DNA of 64,000 nucleotides from Acinetobacter rathckeae (lineage in GTDB: Bacteria > Pseudomonadota > Gammaproteobacteria > Pseudomonadales > Moraxellaceae): the NCBI RefSeq assembly GCF_015627125.1, contig NZ_VTDO01000002.1, forward strand, positions 248,001-312,000, read 5' to 3'. The notes beneath the pieces were generated by a model. The model ran no database searches, was not told the DNA's origin, and saw only the letters and a list, made by a program, of their open reading frames with translations. Position numbers and translations under genes: made by a program. Position 1 is the first letter of the stretch, and the number at the start of each line of letters is the position of its first letter. Positions 49,020 through 58,233 of the stretch are shown here, piece by piece.

Positions 49020-49709
49020 ATGAATGATCTGATGTCACAGCAACAGCGACACCTATTACAAAGTATGGGGGTTGATGTATGGGTTGCCAAAGATACGCAA
49101 GCTCAAGTTTTTGTTGCAACACAATTCTGGCGTGATCAGGTCAGTGAATCGTTTGATCTTGATGAAGAGCCACCACAGCAAGTGGTACAGAATTTAGTTA
49201 TAGATAAACCATCACGTCATATTGGGTCAAAGCACAATATAGAGGCCGTAACAGCAGAGTCTATTACGCCTGCCGTTGTAAAAAATCAAACTATAGCCCC
49301 TGCAGAAACGCCTTTAGCACAACTAGAAGCTGAAAAAGTTATACAGCAGGTATTGCCATTTACTTTAGCTTTATTGGTCACAGATCAGTGTAGTGTGTTG
49401 TTTGATCATACGCAACTATTGGCAGAAGAGGTATTGTTTGTTGAAAACTTGGTATCTGCTTTAGGTGCAACCATAACACAGTTACGTTGGCCAATAGACT
49501 TGGCAGGTTTTCAGCAAAGTGATTATATAAATAGTTATGTGAAGGGGTTTATTGACAGCGTATCACCACAACAACAGGTGATTTTACTTGGAAACTTACC
49601 AACGGCAGTAAATATAGATATTACATATAAAATGCAAAGTATTGCAGAATTAATGAAAAACCCTACACAAAAAAGAGCACTGTGGGAAAGTATAAAAAGT
49701 ATTGAATAG
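49020..49709 (+). CDS. Putative DNA polymerase III psi subunit (HolD-like)
   Basis: A 229-residue protein. From the internal Met at 49032 the start MSQQQRHLLQSMGVDVW aligns, without gaps, with E. coli HolD MTSRRDWQLQQLGITQW. The end LMKNPTQKRALWESIKSIE matches HolD LRANPTARAALWQQI. The middle (about 105-200) has a Rossmann-like pattern (FTLALLVTDQ, VILLGNLP). Psi links the clamp loader to chi and SSB through its N-terminal peptide. It is longer than E. coli psi (137) because of a Pro/Gln/Glu-rich linker (about 45-105). The identity is inferred from the two ends only. Convergent with yqeY. Confidence 0.6.
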   Translation: MNDLMSQQQRHLLQSMGVDVWVAKDTQAQVFVATQFWRDQVSESFDLDEEPPQQVVQNLVIDKPSRHIGSKHNIEAVTAESITPAVVKNQTIAPAETPLAQLEAEKVIQQVLPFTLALLVTDQCSVLFDHTQLLAEEVLFVENLVSALGATITQLRWPIDLAGFQQSDYINSYVKGFIDSVSPQQQVILLGNLPTAVNIDITYKMQSIAELMKNPTQKRALWESIKSIE

Positions 49710-49726
49710 CTAAAAAGTGCTTTAAA

Positions 49727-50176
49727 TTAAGCGTTAAGCTGTGCCTTAATTTTAGCAGAAGCAATAGAAGGGTCGGCACGTCCGGCTATGATCGGACGTA
49801 GAGAATTCATCACCTTACCCATATCTTTCATGCTAGTAGCTTCTTGCTCAGAAATAATCTTTGCAATGATAGAATCAAGCTCTTCCTCAGTCATAGCAAC
49901 TGGTAGAAATTGAGATAAAATCTCAATTTCGGCTTGCTCTTTACTAGCTAAATCGTCACGGCCAGCAACAGCAAAAGCTTTTACTGACTCTTTACGTTGT
50001 TTAACTTGCTTTTCGACAATTGCAAGTACTCGACTTTCATCAAGTTCTATGCGTTCATCAACTTCAATTTGTTTAATAGCTGCTTGTAAGCTACGAATAA
50101 CAGTCAATGTCGACATTTCTTTAGCGCGCATGGCACTTTTCAATGCGTCAGTAATTTGGCTTTTTAAGTTATTCAT
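49727..50176 (-). CDS. yqeY: GatB/YqeY domain protein
   Basis: A 149-residue helical protein of the GatB/YqeY family, related to the tail domain of the GatB amidotransferase subunit. MNNLKSQITDALKSAMRAKE, SVKAFAVAGRDDLASKEQAEIEILSQFLP and KDMGKVMNSLRPIIAGRADP are the family landmarks. A role with tRNA or its aminoacylation is proposed for the family but not shown. The ATG at 50176 follows GAGG; an upstream in-frame GTG at 50194 is rejected. 25 bp downstream of rpsU. Confidence 0.93.
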   Translation of the reverse strand: MNNLKSQITDALKSAMRAKEMSTLTVIRSLQAAIKQIEVDERIELDESRVLAIVEKQVKQRKESVKAFAVAGRDDLASKEQAEIEILSQFLPVAMTEEELDSIIAKIISEQEATSMKDMGKVMNSLRPIIAGRADPSIASAKIKAQLNA

Positions 50177-50201
50177 ACAAGCAACCTCAGTCACAAATTA
50201 A

Positions 50202-50417
50202 TTAGTAAAGACGAGTAGTACGTACAGATTCGCGAGTCAATTTCTTTTGGTAGCGTTTAACAGCAGCTGCTTTTTTACGCTTACGTTCTTGAGTTGGTTT
50301 CTCATAGAATTCACGTTTACGAACATCTGCTAAAACACCAGCTTTTTCGCAAGAACGTTTGAAACGACGGATTGCTACGTCAACTGGTTCGCCTTCTTTC
50401 AATTTAACTTGTGGCAT
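50202..50417 (-). CDS. rpsU: 30S ribosomal protein S21
   Basis: A 71-residue basic protein identical in outline to S21: [40 protein letters not shown] and [11 protein letters not shown]21 helps mRNA pairing in 30S initiation. First gene of an rpsU-yqeY pair and divergent from tsaD. The classical rpsU-dnaG-rpoD arrangement is absent. Confidence 0.98.
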   Translation of the reverse strand: MPQVKLKEGEPVDVAIRRFKRSCEKAGVLADVRKREFYEKPTQERKRKKAAAVKRYQKKLTRESVRTTRLY

Positions 50418-50560
50418 GAAGAATCCTCAATATTATGGATAAAATCTAGTACGGTATGCACTAGAAAACAAGTGAAGTGCGGTATTTTACTCATTTACAT
50501 CTCATACTACAAGCCTATAATAGCTTTGCTGTGAATTGAATGTGAAAAATAGGCGTATAA

Positions 50561-51583
50561 ATGATTGTTTTAGGCTTGGAAACATCTTGTGATGAAACTG
50601 GACTTGCACTGTATGACAGTGAAAAAGGCTTGCTTGGTCAAGTGCTTTATACACAAATGCAACTGCATGCAGAGTATGGTGGTGTTGTACCAGAACTTGC
50701 TTCTCGTGACCACGTTCGAAAAATGGTGCCATTGCTAGACAGTTTGTTAAAGCAAGCCAATATTCAAAAGCAGCACATTGATGCAGTGGCATATACACGA
50801 GGCCCGGGTTTAATGGGTGCACTCATGACAGGGGCTCTATTTGGTCGCACTTTGGCATTTGCATTAAATAAACCTGCAATTGGTGTACATCATATGGAAG
50901 GCCACATGCTTGCACCGCTGTTGTCTGAAACACCACCAGAGTTTCCTTTTGTGGCGTTATTGGTTTCAGGTGGTCATACCCAACTCATGGCAGCCTATGG
51001 TATTGGCGATTATGAAATGCTCGGGGAATCTATTGATGATGCGGCAGGTGAAGCCTTCGATAAAGTTGCAAAAATGATGAATCTCCCTTATCCAGGTGGG
51101 CCAAATATTGCAAAACTTGCTTTACAAGGGAATGCTCAGGCATTTGATTTTCCACGTCCAATGTTGCATAAAGGCTTAGTTTTTTCATTTAGTGGCTTAA
51201 AAACTGCGGTTTCAGTGCAACTTAAAAAACTTGGCGATGAAAATAGAGATGCTGATATTGCAGCCTCTTTTCAAGAAGCCATTGTAGATACTTTAGTGAA
51301 GAAGTCAGTCAATGCTTTAAAACAAACAGGGTTAAAGCGTTTAGTGATTGCAGGTGGTGTGAGTGCAAACATACGCTTACGTGAACAGCTAGAACAGGCT
51401 TTGCCAAAAATTAAAGCACAAGTTTATTATGCAGAGCCTGCTTTATGTACAGATAATGGTGCAATGATTGCTTTTGCTGGTTATCAACGTTTAAAAGAGG
51501 GGGCGTGTGATAGTTTGGTGGTCACAACAACCCCGCGTTGGCCAATGACTGAGTTAGATAAACCTAATAATTTACCTCAATAA
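50561..51583 (+). CDS. tsaD: tRNA N6-adenosine threonylcarbamoyltransferase subunit TsaD
   Basis: TsaD (340 residues) carries threonylcarbamoyl-AMP-dependent t6A37 modification of ANN-decoding tRNAs together with TsaB and Tsa[15 protein letters not shown] opens the ASKHA ATPase fold, [14 protein letters not shown] supplies the metal-binding histidines, VSGGHTQL the phosphate loop, and [16 protein letters not shown] the last ligand aspartate. Divergent from rpsU. Its last 20 bp overlap a convergent DUF1653 gene. Confidence 0.97.
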   Translation: MIVLGLETSCDETGLALYDSEKGLLGQVLYTQMQLHAEYGGVVPELASRDHVRKMVPLLDSLLKQANIQKQHIDAVAYTRGPGLMGALMTGALFGRTLAFALNKPAIGVHHMEGHMLAPLLSETPPEFPFVALLVSGGHTQLMAAYGIGDYEMLGESIDDAAGEAFDKVAKMMNLPYPGGPNIAKLALQGNAQAFDFPRPMLHKGLVFSFSGLKTAVSVQLKKLGDENRDADIAASFQEAIVDTLVKKSVNALKQTGLKRLVIAGGVSANIRLREQLEQALPKIKAQVYYAEPALCTDNGAMIAFAGYQRLKEGACDSLVVTTTPRWPMTELDKPNNLPQ

Positions 51584-51785
51584 GCTGAAAACGAGCCACA
51601 TTCTCTCCGTTAGCTAAAGTCACGTGTTCTGTAAACATGGTTAAAGGTCTGACCCATAGCGAAAAATCACCGTAGAGGCACTGATATACGACCAGTTGCT
51701 CTTGGGTTTCGCTGTGCTTGGCTGTGCCGATGACCTGATACTTTTGACCTTTATAGTGTTGGTAAATACCGTGTGGTAGGTGCAT
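51564..51785 (-). CDS. DUF1653 family small protein
   Basis: A 73-residue protein. [27 protein letters not shown] is the DUF1653 signature (GxYrHyKG.YeV), followed by [20 protein letters not shown]. It is a small SH3-like beta protein of unknown function. It overlaps the 3' end of tsaD on the opposite strand, and ends in the final codons of that gene. Confidence 0.9.
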   Translation of the reverse strand: MHLPHGIYQHYKGQKYQVIGTAKHSETQEQLVVYQCLYGDFSLWVRPLTMFTEHVTLANGENVARFQLIEVNY

Positions 51786-51943
51786 GATGTATTCCGCAGG
51801 TTGAATGAATGGTTTATAAGGTGCTTATTATATGGCTATAGCCTAAATTAATCTTGAGTATTACTTTTTGAGTCAATTTAATTGTATTTAGATTCAGGTT
51901 ATAAAACGTTATAATTATTTAAAATTCAATGTAATGAGTGAGT

Positions 51944-52534
51944 ATGCCATTTACGATTCTAAAAACAGTTGCTTATGAAGAAGACGTAAAGAAAAGCCGT
52001 TTTCAAGCATTTGCGATTCCTGTTGAAACAGAAGAAGATGTGAAAATGGTTTTAGATGACTATAAGGATATCTCGACGACACATCAGTGCTGGGCATGGA
52101 AAATTGGTCATAATGTAAGGTTTAATGATGATGGTGAGCCATCAGGTACGGCAGGGCGTCCTATTTTAGCGACCATTGAAGGCAACGAGTTGACCAACGT
52201 TTTAGTCTTAGTCAATCGGTGGTATGGTGGCATTAAACTAGGTACAGGTGGTTTGGTACGAGCCTATGGTGGAACAGCAGGAAAAGCATTACTTTTGGTA
52301 GAAAAAGTAGAACTGATAGAAAAAGTAGATGTTTTTTTTGATTGTAATTTTAGTGAATGGCCTATTTTACAGTACGAGTTAGTACAACAAGACATTACAT
52401 TTACGGAAGAATATACAGCAGATGGCGTAAGTATTACTGCGAAAATACAAATACACCAAAAAGATACCCTTGCACAAAAAATTCAAGATGTAACCCGTGG
52501 CAGAGAAGAGCTCAAAGGACTGGATGATGACTGA
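51944..52534 (+). CDS. YigZ/IMPACT family protein
   Basis: A 196-residue protein. KKSRFQAFAIPV, the THQCWAWKIG motif, DDGEPSGTAGRPIL and VNRWYGGIKLGTGGLVRAYG are the UPF0029/IMPACT signature, and the last 60 residues form a small ferredoxin-like C-terminal domain. IMPACT-like proteins affect translation control in eukaryotes; the bacterial role is unknown. The ATG at 51944 follows GAGTGAG; a GTG at 51938 is rejected. It overlaps the next gene by 8 bp. Confidence 0.92.
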   Translation: MPFTILKTVAYEEDVKKSRFQAFAIPVETEEDVKMVLDDYKDISTTHQCWAWKIGHNVRFNDDGEPSGTAGRPILATIEGNELTNVLVLVNRWYGGIKLGTGGLVRAYGGTAGKALLLVEKVELIEKVDVFFDCNFSEWPILQYELVQQDITFTEEYTADGVSITAKIQIHQKDTLAQKIQDVTRGREELKGLDDD

Positions 52535-53141
52535 TCCACTGCTTAAATATAGAGAACAGCATAAGCATCGTTTAAACTATATGCCATGGTTATATTGGCG
52601 ACTTAAAGATAAGCATAAACAGTGGGCAGTAGCGTGGCAAAAAGAATACCAAGCGTATTTAATGGATATGGAAACCATTGAAATTGGCGAGAATGTTTTT
52701 ATTTCGCCATTGGCTCATATTTTTGCAGAACGTGGGCGAAAAATAACAATAGGTGATAATACGTTTATTGCTGCAGATAGCGTACTACATGGCCCATTAA
52801 CCATTGGTAACGAAGTGGCCATTAATCACCATTGTATTTTAGATGGTGGTCGGGCGGGAATTGTCTTACATGACCAAGCAAGACTTGCCGCTTATACTCA
52901 TTTGTATGCATTTAATCATGGCATAGAAAAGGACACAGCCATTTATCAACAACCTGTGACATCTAAAGGCATAGAAGTAGGTCAAGATGTTTGGTTAGGG
53001 GCACATGTAGGCGTTAGAGATGGCGTAAAAATAGGGGATCATGCTGTAGTGGGTATGCACAGTATGGTCACAAAAAATGTAGAGCCTTATGCTGTAGTTG
53101 CGGGAAATCCGGCTAAATTGATAAAATTTCGTGACAATTGA
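52527..53141 (+). CDS. Left-handed beta-helix (hexapeptide) acyltransferase
   Basis: A 204-residue protein with hexapeptide repeats from about residue 52 (IEIGENVFISPLAHI, ITIGDNTFIAADSVL, LTIGNEVAINHHCI, IEVGQDVWLGAHVGV, VKIGDHAVVGMHSM) ending AVVAGNPAKLIKF, the maltose/galactoside acetyltransferase type. The N-terminal 50 residues are a basic helical segment (HKHRLNYMPWLYWRLKDK). The acceptor sugar is unknown. The ATG at 52527 has AAAGGA seven bases upstream and overlaps yigZ, so translation is probably coupled. Confidence 0.88.
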   Translation: MTDPLLKYREQHKHRLNYMPWLYWRLKDKHKQWAVAWQKEYQAYLMDMETIEIGENVFISPLAHIFAERGRKITIGDNTFIAADSVLHGPLTIGNEVAINHHCILDGGRAGIVLHDQARLAAYTHLYAFNHGIEKDTAIYQQPVTSKGIEVGQDVWLGAHVGVRDGVKIGDHAVVGMHSMVTKNVEPYAVVAGNPAKLIKFRDN

Positions 53142-53256
53142 TACATAAATGAACGAATTTGTGCCTGTAATTAGAATAAAACAGTTGCACGGGTATCCAC
53201 TTGTGTTAAGTTGAAATAATGATTACGTATAGAACAAACTCGTAAGAGAGGCAAAA

Positions 53257-54099
53257 ATGAAACGTGTTATTGCGTGTATTGACTCATCACCATGTGTTAA
53301 TGCAATTGCTGAAGCTGCGGCGTGGATTGCAAAAACAACGCATCGTGAGCTTGTGTTATTACAGGTTTTAGATTATTACCCATCTAGTTATCATTTAGGC
53401 GAGATTAGTGGTGTAATCGGTTTTGAAAGTAATGCTATGCTACTGAAAGAGCTGGCTGAGTTAGAGCAAAAACAAAGTAGTCTTGCATTAGATTATAGTA
53501 ATAATTTATTGAAACATATTAAACAGCAAATAGAAGAGAAGCATGGGTTAAGTGTTTCTATTGTGCAAGAAAAAGGTGATTTTTTAGAGCAAAGTTTAGG
53601 TGCTTTACAAGAAGATGATATTGCTTTGATTGGTAAAGTAGGTGACAGTGCTGCTGAGAAAAATAAAGATTTAGGCGGTAATGTTGAAAACTTTATTCGT
53701 GGTGCCAAATGTACAGTCATGACGGTAAGTGAACACTTTAAGCCACCTACTCGTTTTATTTTTGCATATGAATATTCTGATGTTTGTACGAAAATGATGC
53801 ATAGTATTGCGGAAAGTGATTTATTCAAGCATTTGCAATGCCATTTATTATATGTTGGTGATTATCCTGAAGTATTGGAAGAGCCACAAGCGTACTTAAA
53901 AGAGCGTGGTTTTGATGTGGTGGTAGAGCATCGTCATGGTGACGTTGCACAAGGAATTATTGATTACCAACGAGAGCATGGTATTCAGTTTGTGATTTTA
54001 GGTGCATTTAGCCAAAGTCGTATTCAGCAATTTTTCTTAGGTAGTATCACGACAAAAGTATATCGTGAGATTACTGTACCGTTAATTGTGGCAAAATAA
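53257..54099 (+). CDS. Tandem universal stress protein
   Basis: A 280-residue protein with two Usp domains, residues 1-157 and about 166-280. Domain 1 starts RVIACIDSSPC and ends CTVMTVS. Domain 2 ends FVILGAFSQSRIQQFFLGSITTKVYREITVPLIVAK, close to the ATP-binding G2xG9x(S/T) loop. This fits the UspE-like tandem class, which responds to stress and growth arrest. AGAGAGG precedes the ATG. Single gene, followed by a long hairpin. Confidence 0.9.
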   Translation: MKRVIACIDSSPCVNAIAEAAAWIAKTTHRELVLLQVLDYYPSSYHLGEISGVIGFESNAMLLKELAELEQKQSSLALDYSNNLLKHIKQQIEEKHGLSVSIVQEKGDFLEQSLGALQEDDIALIGKVGDSAAEKNKDLGGNVENFIRGAKCTVMTVSEHFKPPTRFIFAYEYSDVCTKMMHSIAESDLFKHLQCHLLYVGDYPEVLEEPQAYLKERGFDVVVEHRHGDVAQGIIDYQREHGIQFVILGAFSQSRIQQFFLGSITTKVYREITVPLIVAK

Positions 54100-54105
54100 T
54101 GTGTA

Positions 54106-54144
54106 CCATAAAGTTATCCGCAAAAGATGTGGATAACTTTATGG
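54106..54144. repeat. 14-bp perfect inverted repeat carrying two DnaA-box-like sequences
   Basis: CCATAAAGTTATCC and GGATAACTTTATGG (54106-54119 and 54131-54144) form a perfect stem with an 11-base loop, seven bases after the usp stop codon. TGTGGATAA (54128-54136) is a perfect inverse DnaA box, and TTATCCGCA (54114-54122) differs from the box at one base. It probably ends usp transcription, although the T-run after it is weak. Confidence 0.65.
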
Positions 54145-54211
54145 ATAATGTTTTTATATATAATTAACTATATGTTTCTAAAGATAAAATATAAAGTGTC
54201 TATTTTTTGTT

Positions 54212-54877
54212 TTATTTAACAATAGCAATTGCTAAACCATCGTGTCCTTTACTACCTACAGTTTGTAATGCTGTACAAGAGAGCAATTTAGGGTGTTCTT
54301 TTAATGCTACAAACATGTCTCGAATACCTGTAATACTCGGTTTATGATTTGTAGGGTCAATAATATCACCTGCACGAATGACATTATCTAATACAATAAT
54401 ACTACCAGAGTGACTAAACTGAAGTGCCAGTTCTAAGTAAATAGGGTAGCTCCCTTTATCTGCATCAATAAATATAAAGTCAAATGGTGCAGTGTCTTTA
54501 GGCAAAGCATTTAGTACCTCTGCTGCCATGCCAATGCGTAGTTCAATATTGACATTCATTTGTGCATTGTTAATATTTTCTTGTGCAACAGCTGCGTGAC
54601 TATCTCTTCCTTCAATGGTCAGTAAGTAGCCATCTTCAGGTAATGCACGAGCCAGCCAAAGCGTACTGTAGGCGGCAAATGTACCAATTTCTAGCACACG
54701 TTTAGCCTTGTTCATTTGGATGAGCATTTGCAATAACATGCCTTGGTTTGGGGCAACTGCAAGATGATTAGATAAACCACGTTGGTCTGTATTGTCTATG
54801 ACTCGTTGTAGTTTTTCATCTTGAGGAATCAGGTGAGATTCGATGTAGTGATCAAGGTCAGACCAAGTTTTTTGCAT
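54212..54877 (-). CDS. SAM-dependent O-methyltransferase (COMT-like)
   Basis: A 221-residue class I methyltransferase of the Methyltransf_3 group. ISHL-type helix at the start, then VLEIGTFAAYSTLWLA (motif I), LTIEGRDSH, FDFIFIDADKGSYPIY with the metal aspartate, and IIVLDNVIRAG. These are the catechol/caffeoyl-CoA O-methyltransferase marks. The acceptor is unknown. Downstream of the phosphatase gene in the same direction, with a perfect palindrome between them. Confidence 0.88.
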   Translation of the reverse strand: MQKTWSDLDHYIESHLIPQDEKLQRVIDNTDQRGLSNHLAVAPNQGMLLQMLIQMNKAKRVLEIGTFAAYSTLWLARALPEDGYLLTIEGRDSHAAVAQENINNAQMNVNIELRIGMAAEVLNALPKDTAPFDFIFIDADKGSYPIYLELALQFSHSGSIIVLDNVIRAGDIIDPTNHKPSITGIRDMFVALKEHPKLLSCTALQTVGSKGHDGLAIAIVK

Positions 54878-54909
54878 TGTATTACCGTATTTATCTATAA
54901 CGAAAAGCT

Positions 54910-54935
54910 GTCATGAATTGTATACAATTCATGAC
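54910..54935. repeat. 26-bp perfect palindrome upstream of the O-methyltransferase gene
   Basis: GTCATGAATTG-TATA-CAATTCATGAC is an exact palindrome, 33 bp upstream of the methyltransferase start. Followed on the minus strand by AGCTTTT, so it can be a terminator of the phosphatase gene or an operator of the methyltransferase gene. Confidence 0.7.
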
Positions 54936-54950
54936 CCAGAAAAATACTGA

Positions 54951-56225
54951 TTATTCAAATAATGGTTGTTTTATTGCCATTGGCACAATATTTTTTTGTG
55001 CATCATGTAAAAATTGTTCGAGTGGGCACAGTGTACCTACGGGCGTTGGTTTACAGTAATTGTACTGGAGTGTTGCCTGTGGTAGGGGCTGTTGACTTGA
55101 AAGTGGAGTGAGTTGTCGCCATTGGTCTAGGGTTCTGGCACTAAAATCTATTTTCACAAACTGTTTGTTGGTTTTAAGCTCTTTATATTTACTAAACGTT
55201 AAACTACCACCTGGTGGAATATCATCTGCTAAGTATTGTGGTAGTTGCCAATGGAAACCAAGCAGTGTTTTTATTTCAGAGATATTGGTGTCATGACCTA
55301 CAAATACAACCAAAGGTCGGTGTAAGGGGCTTGAGGTCTGTGTGGTTGAAAGGGCTTTGAGTATTTGTTGATATAAAATAGATCCTCCCATTTGGGCGTA
55401 GGGCATAATTTCATTGAGATAAACATATTTTGCTTGATGCAATTGCATGAGGTTTTTTACATCATTGGCATTATGCACATGGCCAAAAGCCACTTGATCG
55501 AGTGGGAAGTTTTCACTGTACTGTAGGCGAATGGTTTCACCAATATTTGCTCCTTCACTTGCAGGACCACTGAGTTTAGGTTGGCCCTTTTGACTCAGTT
55601 TTAATTTCCATGGCTCACTTAAAAATTGGCAACTGTCTGGAGCACATACAGCACTTTTTAAGCTTTGGCCTGCATTGTGGTAGCGTGCTTGAACTTGATC
55701 TTGGCTCACTATTTTCTGTTTAAATTGTTGTTTAATCTCTTTAAATACACTTTCTGCACTTCCCATTTTTAATGCATCAAATAAAGGGTCTTGGTCATAT
55801 TTACTGACATTAACACTAAAATGGCATTGCGGATTTATCCCTGTCGCAAAAGCTTGAGCTGTTTTTTGCGTTCGCTCATCTGGTGCTGCCCAAATAAAAA
55901 GCTGGTTTTGCTGTGTTTCACAGGGCTGTGTTTGTGTGAATGCTAACCCTTGTTGTTGCCACAAACCAATTTGATATTGTGCTTGGTTTACAATACCTGC
56001 ATAACCTCGTGCAGTCAGGTGACCATCGGGTACTGACCATGTTGGCCATGTTTTTCCAGTGGCTTGATTGAGTGCTTCAGTATTGGTTTGTGGGCGAATG
56101 CCGTGGCGAACTAAAGTGACAACCTGTTCTAATTGATATTGCTCTGTACTATTTGCATAAGTCTGGCATGATCCAATCAGCATCATTGCTGTCGTGAGTG
56201 TGCCTAATACTTTTTTGTGGTGCAT
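54951..56225 (-). CDS. Periplasmic histidine acid phosphatase (AppA/Agp-like)
   Basis: A 424-residue secreted phosphatase. Signal peptide 1-25 (SCQTYANS). The nucleophile motif is VTLVRHGIRPQT with H41, and the second half carries VVFVGHDTNISEI with the HD proton donor. Several cysteines (in QPCETQ, NPQCHF, SAVCAPDSCQF, NYCKP and TLCPLE) suggest disulfides as in AppA. The family includes phytases and glucose-1-phosphatase; the substrate cannot be fixed from the motif. Single gene, ATG at 56225. Confidence 0.88.
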   Translation of the reverse strand: MHHKKVLGTLTTAMMLIGSCQTYANSTEQYQLEQVVTLVRHGIRPQTNTEALNQATGKTWPTWSVPDGHLTARGYAGIVNQAQYQIGLWQQQGLAFTQTQPCETQQNQLFIWAAPDERTQKTAQAFATGINPQCHFSVNVSKYDQDPLFDALKMGSAESVFKEIKQQFKQKIVSQDQVQARYHNAGQSLKSAVCAPDSCQFLSEPWKLKLSQKGQPKLSGPASEGANIGETIRLQYSENFPLDQVAFGHVHNANDVKNLMQLHQAKYVYLNEIMPYAQMGGSILYQQILKALSTTQTSSPLHRPLVVFVGHDTNISEIKTLLGFHWQLPQYLADDIPPGGSLTFSKYKELKTNKQFVKIDFSARTLDQWRQLTPLSSQQPLPQATLQYNYCKPTPVGTLCPLEQFLHDAQKNIVPMAIKQPLFE

Positions 56226-56311
56226 TTTTGTATGCCTATACTGTTTTTATTTAATATTTCAGTGTAGTCCTTGAATGATTTACTTTTGATTAAATGCAAC
56301 AAAATAATAAA

Positions 56312-56346
56312 TAAAAAAGCCACGGTCATCTGCCGTGGCTTTATTT
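56312..56346. terminator. Terminator after bioB
   Basis: AAAGCCACGG / CCGTGGCTTT (56316-56325 and 56333-56342) with T-rich DNA on both sides. It sits directly after the bioB stop codon. Confidence 0.92.
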
Positions 56347-56357
56347 TGTTTTATGTT

Positions 56358-57353
56358 TTAAGCTGAGATTGCCATAGCATCAACTGAAAGTTCTGCAACA
56401 CTAGGTTTTGGTTTTTCAGGGGTGAGTCCAAGCTTAGCAAAGAGTTGTTTATCTTGACCTTCACCTGCATTTGGTGTGGTCAGCAATTTTTCACCTGAAA
56501 ACAGTGAGTTTGCACCTGCCATAAAGGCCAATGCTTGATCTGAGTCACTCAGTGCTTCACGGCCTGCAGAAAGGCGTATATAGCTTTTCGGCATAATAAT
56601 ACGTGCTACAGCAATAGTTTTAATCCATTCTGTAGTGTCGAGCTTATCTACATTGGCAAGTGGTGTGCCTTCAATGGGTACAAGCATGTTGATAGGTACA
56701 GACTCTGGGTGTATTGGTAAGGTAGCAAGTTCATGCAATAAACCGATACGGTCTTGTTTACCTTCACCAAGCCCAACAATACCACCGCTACAGACTTTCA
56801 TACCAACACTTCTTACGTGGTCAAGTGTATCTAAGCGGTCATCAAAAGTACGGGTTGTAATAATATTACTGTAGTACTCACGAGAAGTATCTAGATTGTG
56901 GTTGTAGTAATCTAAGCCTGCAGTTTTTAAGCGTTCCGCTTGTGATTGATTCAGCATACCCAAAGTCATGCAAGTTTCTAGGCCTAAAGATTTTACTTCT
57001 TTTACCATTTCTAATACATAAGGCATATCTCTTTCATGTGGGTTACGCCAAGCGGCACCCATACAAAAGCGAGAAGAGCCAGCTTCTTTCGCTGCTTTTG
57101 CTTCGGTAATCACTTTTTCAACTGCAATACGTTTTTCAGCTTCTAATTTAGAATCATAGCGAGATGATTGTGAGCAATATTTACAATCCTCAGGACAACG
57201 ACCTGTCTTAATTGAAAGGAGTGTACTCACTTGAATGCTGTTTGCTTCGAAGTTTTCACGATGAATACGTTGGGCTTCAAAAACAAGATCTAAAAAGGGT
57301 TGATCATAAAGTTTTTGGATTTCCTCACGGCTCCAATCATTTCTTACAGTCAT
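56358..57353 (-). CDS. bioB: Biotin synthase
   Basis: BioB (331 residues) inserts sulfur into dethiobiotin, the last step of biotin synthesis. The radical-SAM cluster is C53xxxC57xxC60 ([13 protein letters not shown]), and the auxiliary [2Fe-2S] ligand region includes [14 protein letters not shown] and [13 protein letters not shown] strands, with [12 protein letters not shown] following. The ATG at 57353 is preceded by GGAA; a GTG at 57365 is rejected. It stands apart from other bio genes. Terminator downstream. Confidence 0.97.
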   Translation of the reverse strand: MTVRNDWSREEIQKLYDQPFLDLVFEAQRIHRENFEANSIQVSTLLSIKTGRCPEDCKYCSQSSRYDSKLEAEKRIAVEKVITEAKAAKEAGSSRFCMGAAWRNPHERDMPYVLEMVKEVKSLGLETCMTLGMLNQSQAERLKTAGLDYYNHNLDTSREYYSNIITTRTFDDRLDTLDHVRSVGMKVCSGGIVGLGEGKQDRIGLLHELATLPIHPESVPINMLVPIEGTPLANVDKLDTTEWIKTIAVARIIMPKSYIRLSAGREALSDSDQALAFMAGANSLFSGEKLLTTPNAGEGQDKQLFAKLGLTPEKPKPSVAELSVDAMAISA

Positions 57354-57475
57354 TTTGTATTCCACATCAGTTGCAGTGTAATTTTATAGTGTCATCATAC
57401 CGAAAATAATCTGTTGTGATTAGGCAAAATACTCCAAACTTCTTATGATTTGTAAGTTTGCTGTTGTTAGAGCAT

Positions 57476-58021
57476 TTATCTGCGTCTAGAGCTAGTACGA
57501 CTACGCCCTCGTGCCATACCACCAAGGGCATTCAGCACAGCCATTTTGCTCATGCTACCAGATGCATGAGCATGGCAAATGGCCGCAGCTAATGCATCGG
57601 CTGCATCGGACTGTGGTTTAATACTGAGTTTTAATATCCGCATGACCATCATTTGAACTTGTTCTTTGTCTGCAGCACCATAACCAACAACAGACTGTTT
57701 AATTTGTCTTGCGGTGTATTCGGCTACTTGTAAATCTAAATTCACCAGTGCTGCAATGGCTGCACCACGTGCTTGACCAAGTTTTAGAGCAGAGTCTGGG
57801 TTTTGTGCCATAAACACTTGTTCTACAGCGGCTTCCGTTGGCCCATGAAATTTAACAATACGTTCTATGCCTGCAAAAATTCTTTTTAGCCTTTCAGGGA
57901 TTTCTTGTGTTTCTGTTCGGATTGTACCTGCATCAATAAATTTAAGCTCACTGCCTTGACGTTCAATAATACCGTAACCTGTGAGGCGAGAACCTGGATC
58001 AATCCCAATAATTAAAGACAT
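57476..58021 (-). CDS. ruvC: Crossover junction endodeoxyribonuclease RuvC
   Basis: RuvC (181 residues) resolves Holliday junctions. The four acidic residues D8 (IIGIDPGSR), E67 (AAVEQVF), D139 and D142 (QSDAADALA) are all present. The start is ATG 58021 ([10 protein letters not shown]); an upstream in-frame start at 58072 would add 17 atypical residues. The basic tail ([12 protein letters not shown]) is longer than in E. coli. RuvAB are not in the window; separation of ruvC from ruvAB is common in this family. Confidence 0.96.
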   Translation of the reverse strand: MSLIIGIDPGSRLTGYGIIERQGSELKFIDAGTIRTETQEIPERLKRIFAGIERIVKFHGPTEAAVEQVFMAQNPDSALKLGQARGAAIAALVNLDLQVAEYTARQIKQSVVGYGAADKEQVQMMVMRILKLSIKPQSDAADALAAAICHAHASGSMSKMAVLNALGGMARGRSRTSSRRR

Positions 58022-58233
58022 AATAAAAGTATTTTGTAGAGTTATGCAGGAAGTATAGAACGTTTTAATCAAGATTATGCCAATACAGCATGCTATTTGT
58101 TTAATTTATATTTAAATTGACTTTAATTTTTATAAAAAGCCCTTATCTTATTCATTGAGATATAAGTGTCGTGTTGTGTATTTCGGCAACTTTATATGAC
58201 TTTATTTGAGTGTTAAAAGGTAAGCAAAATTTC

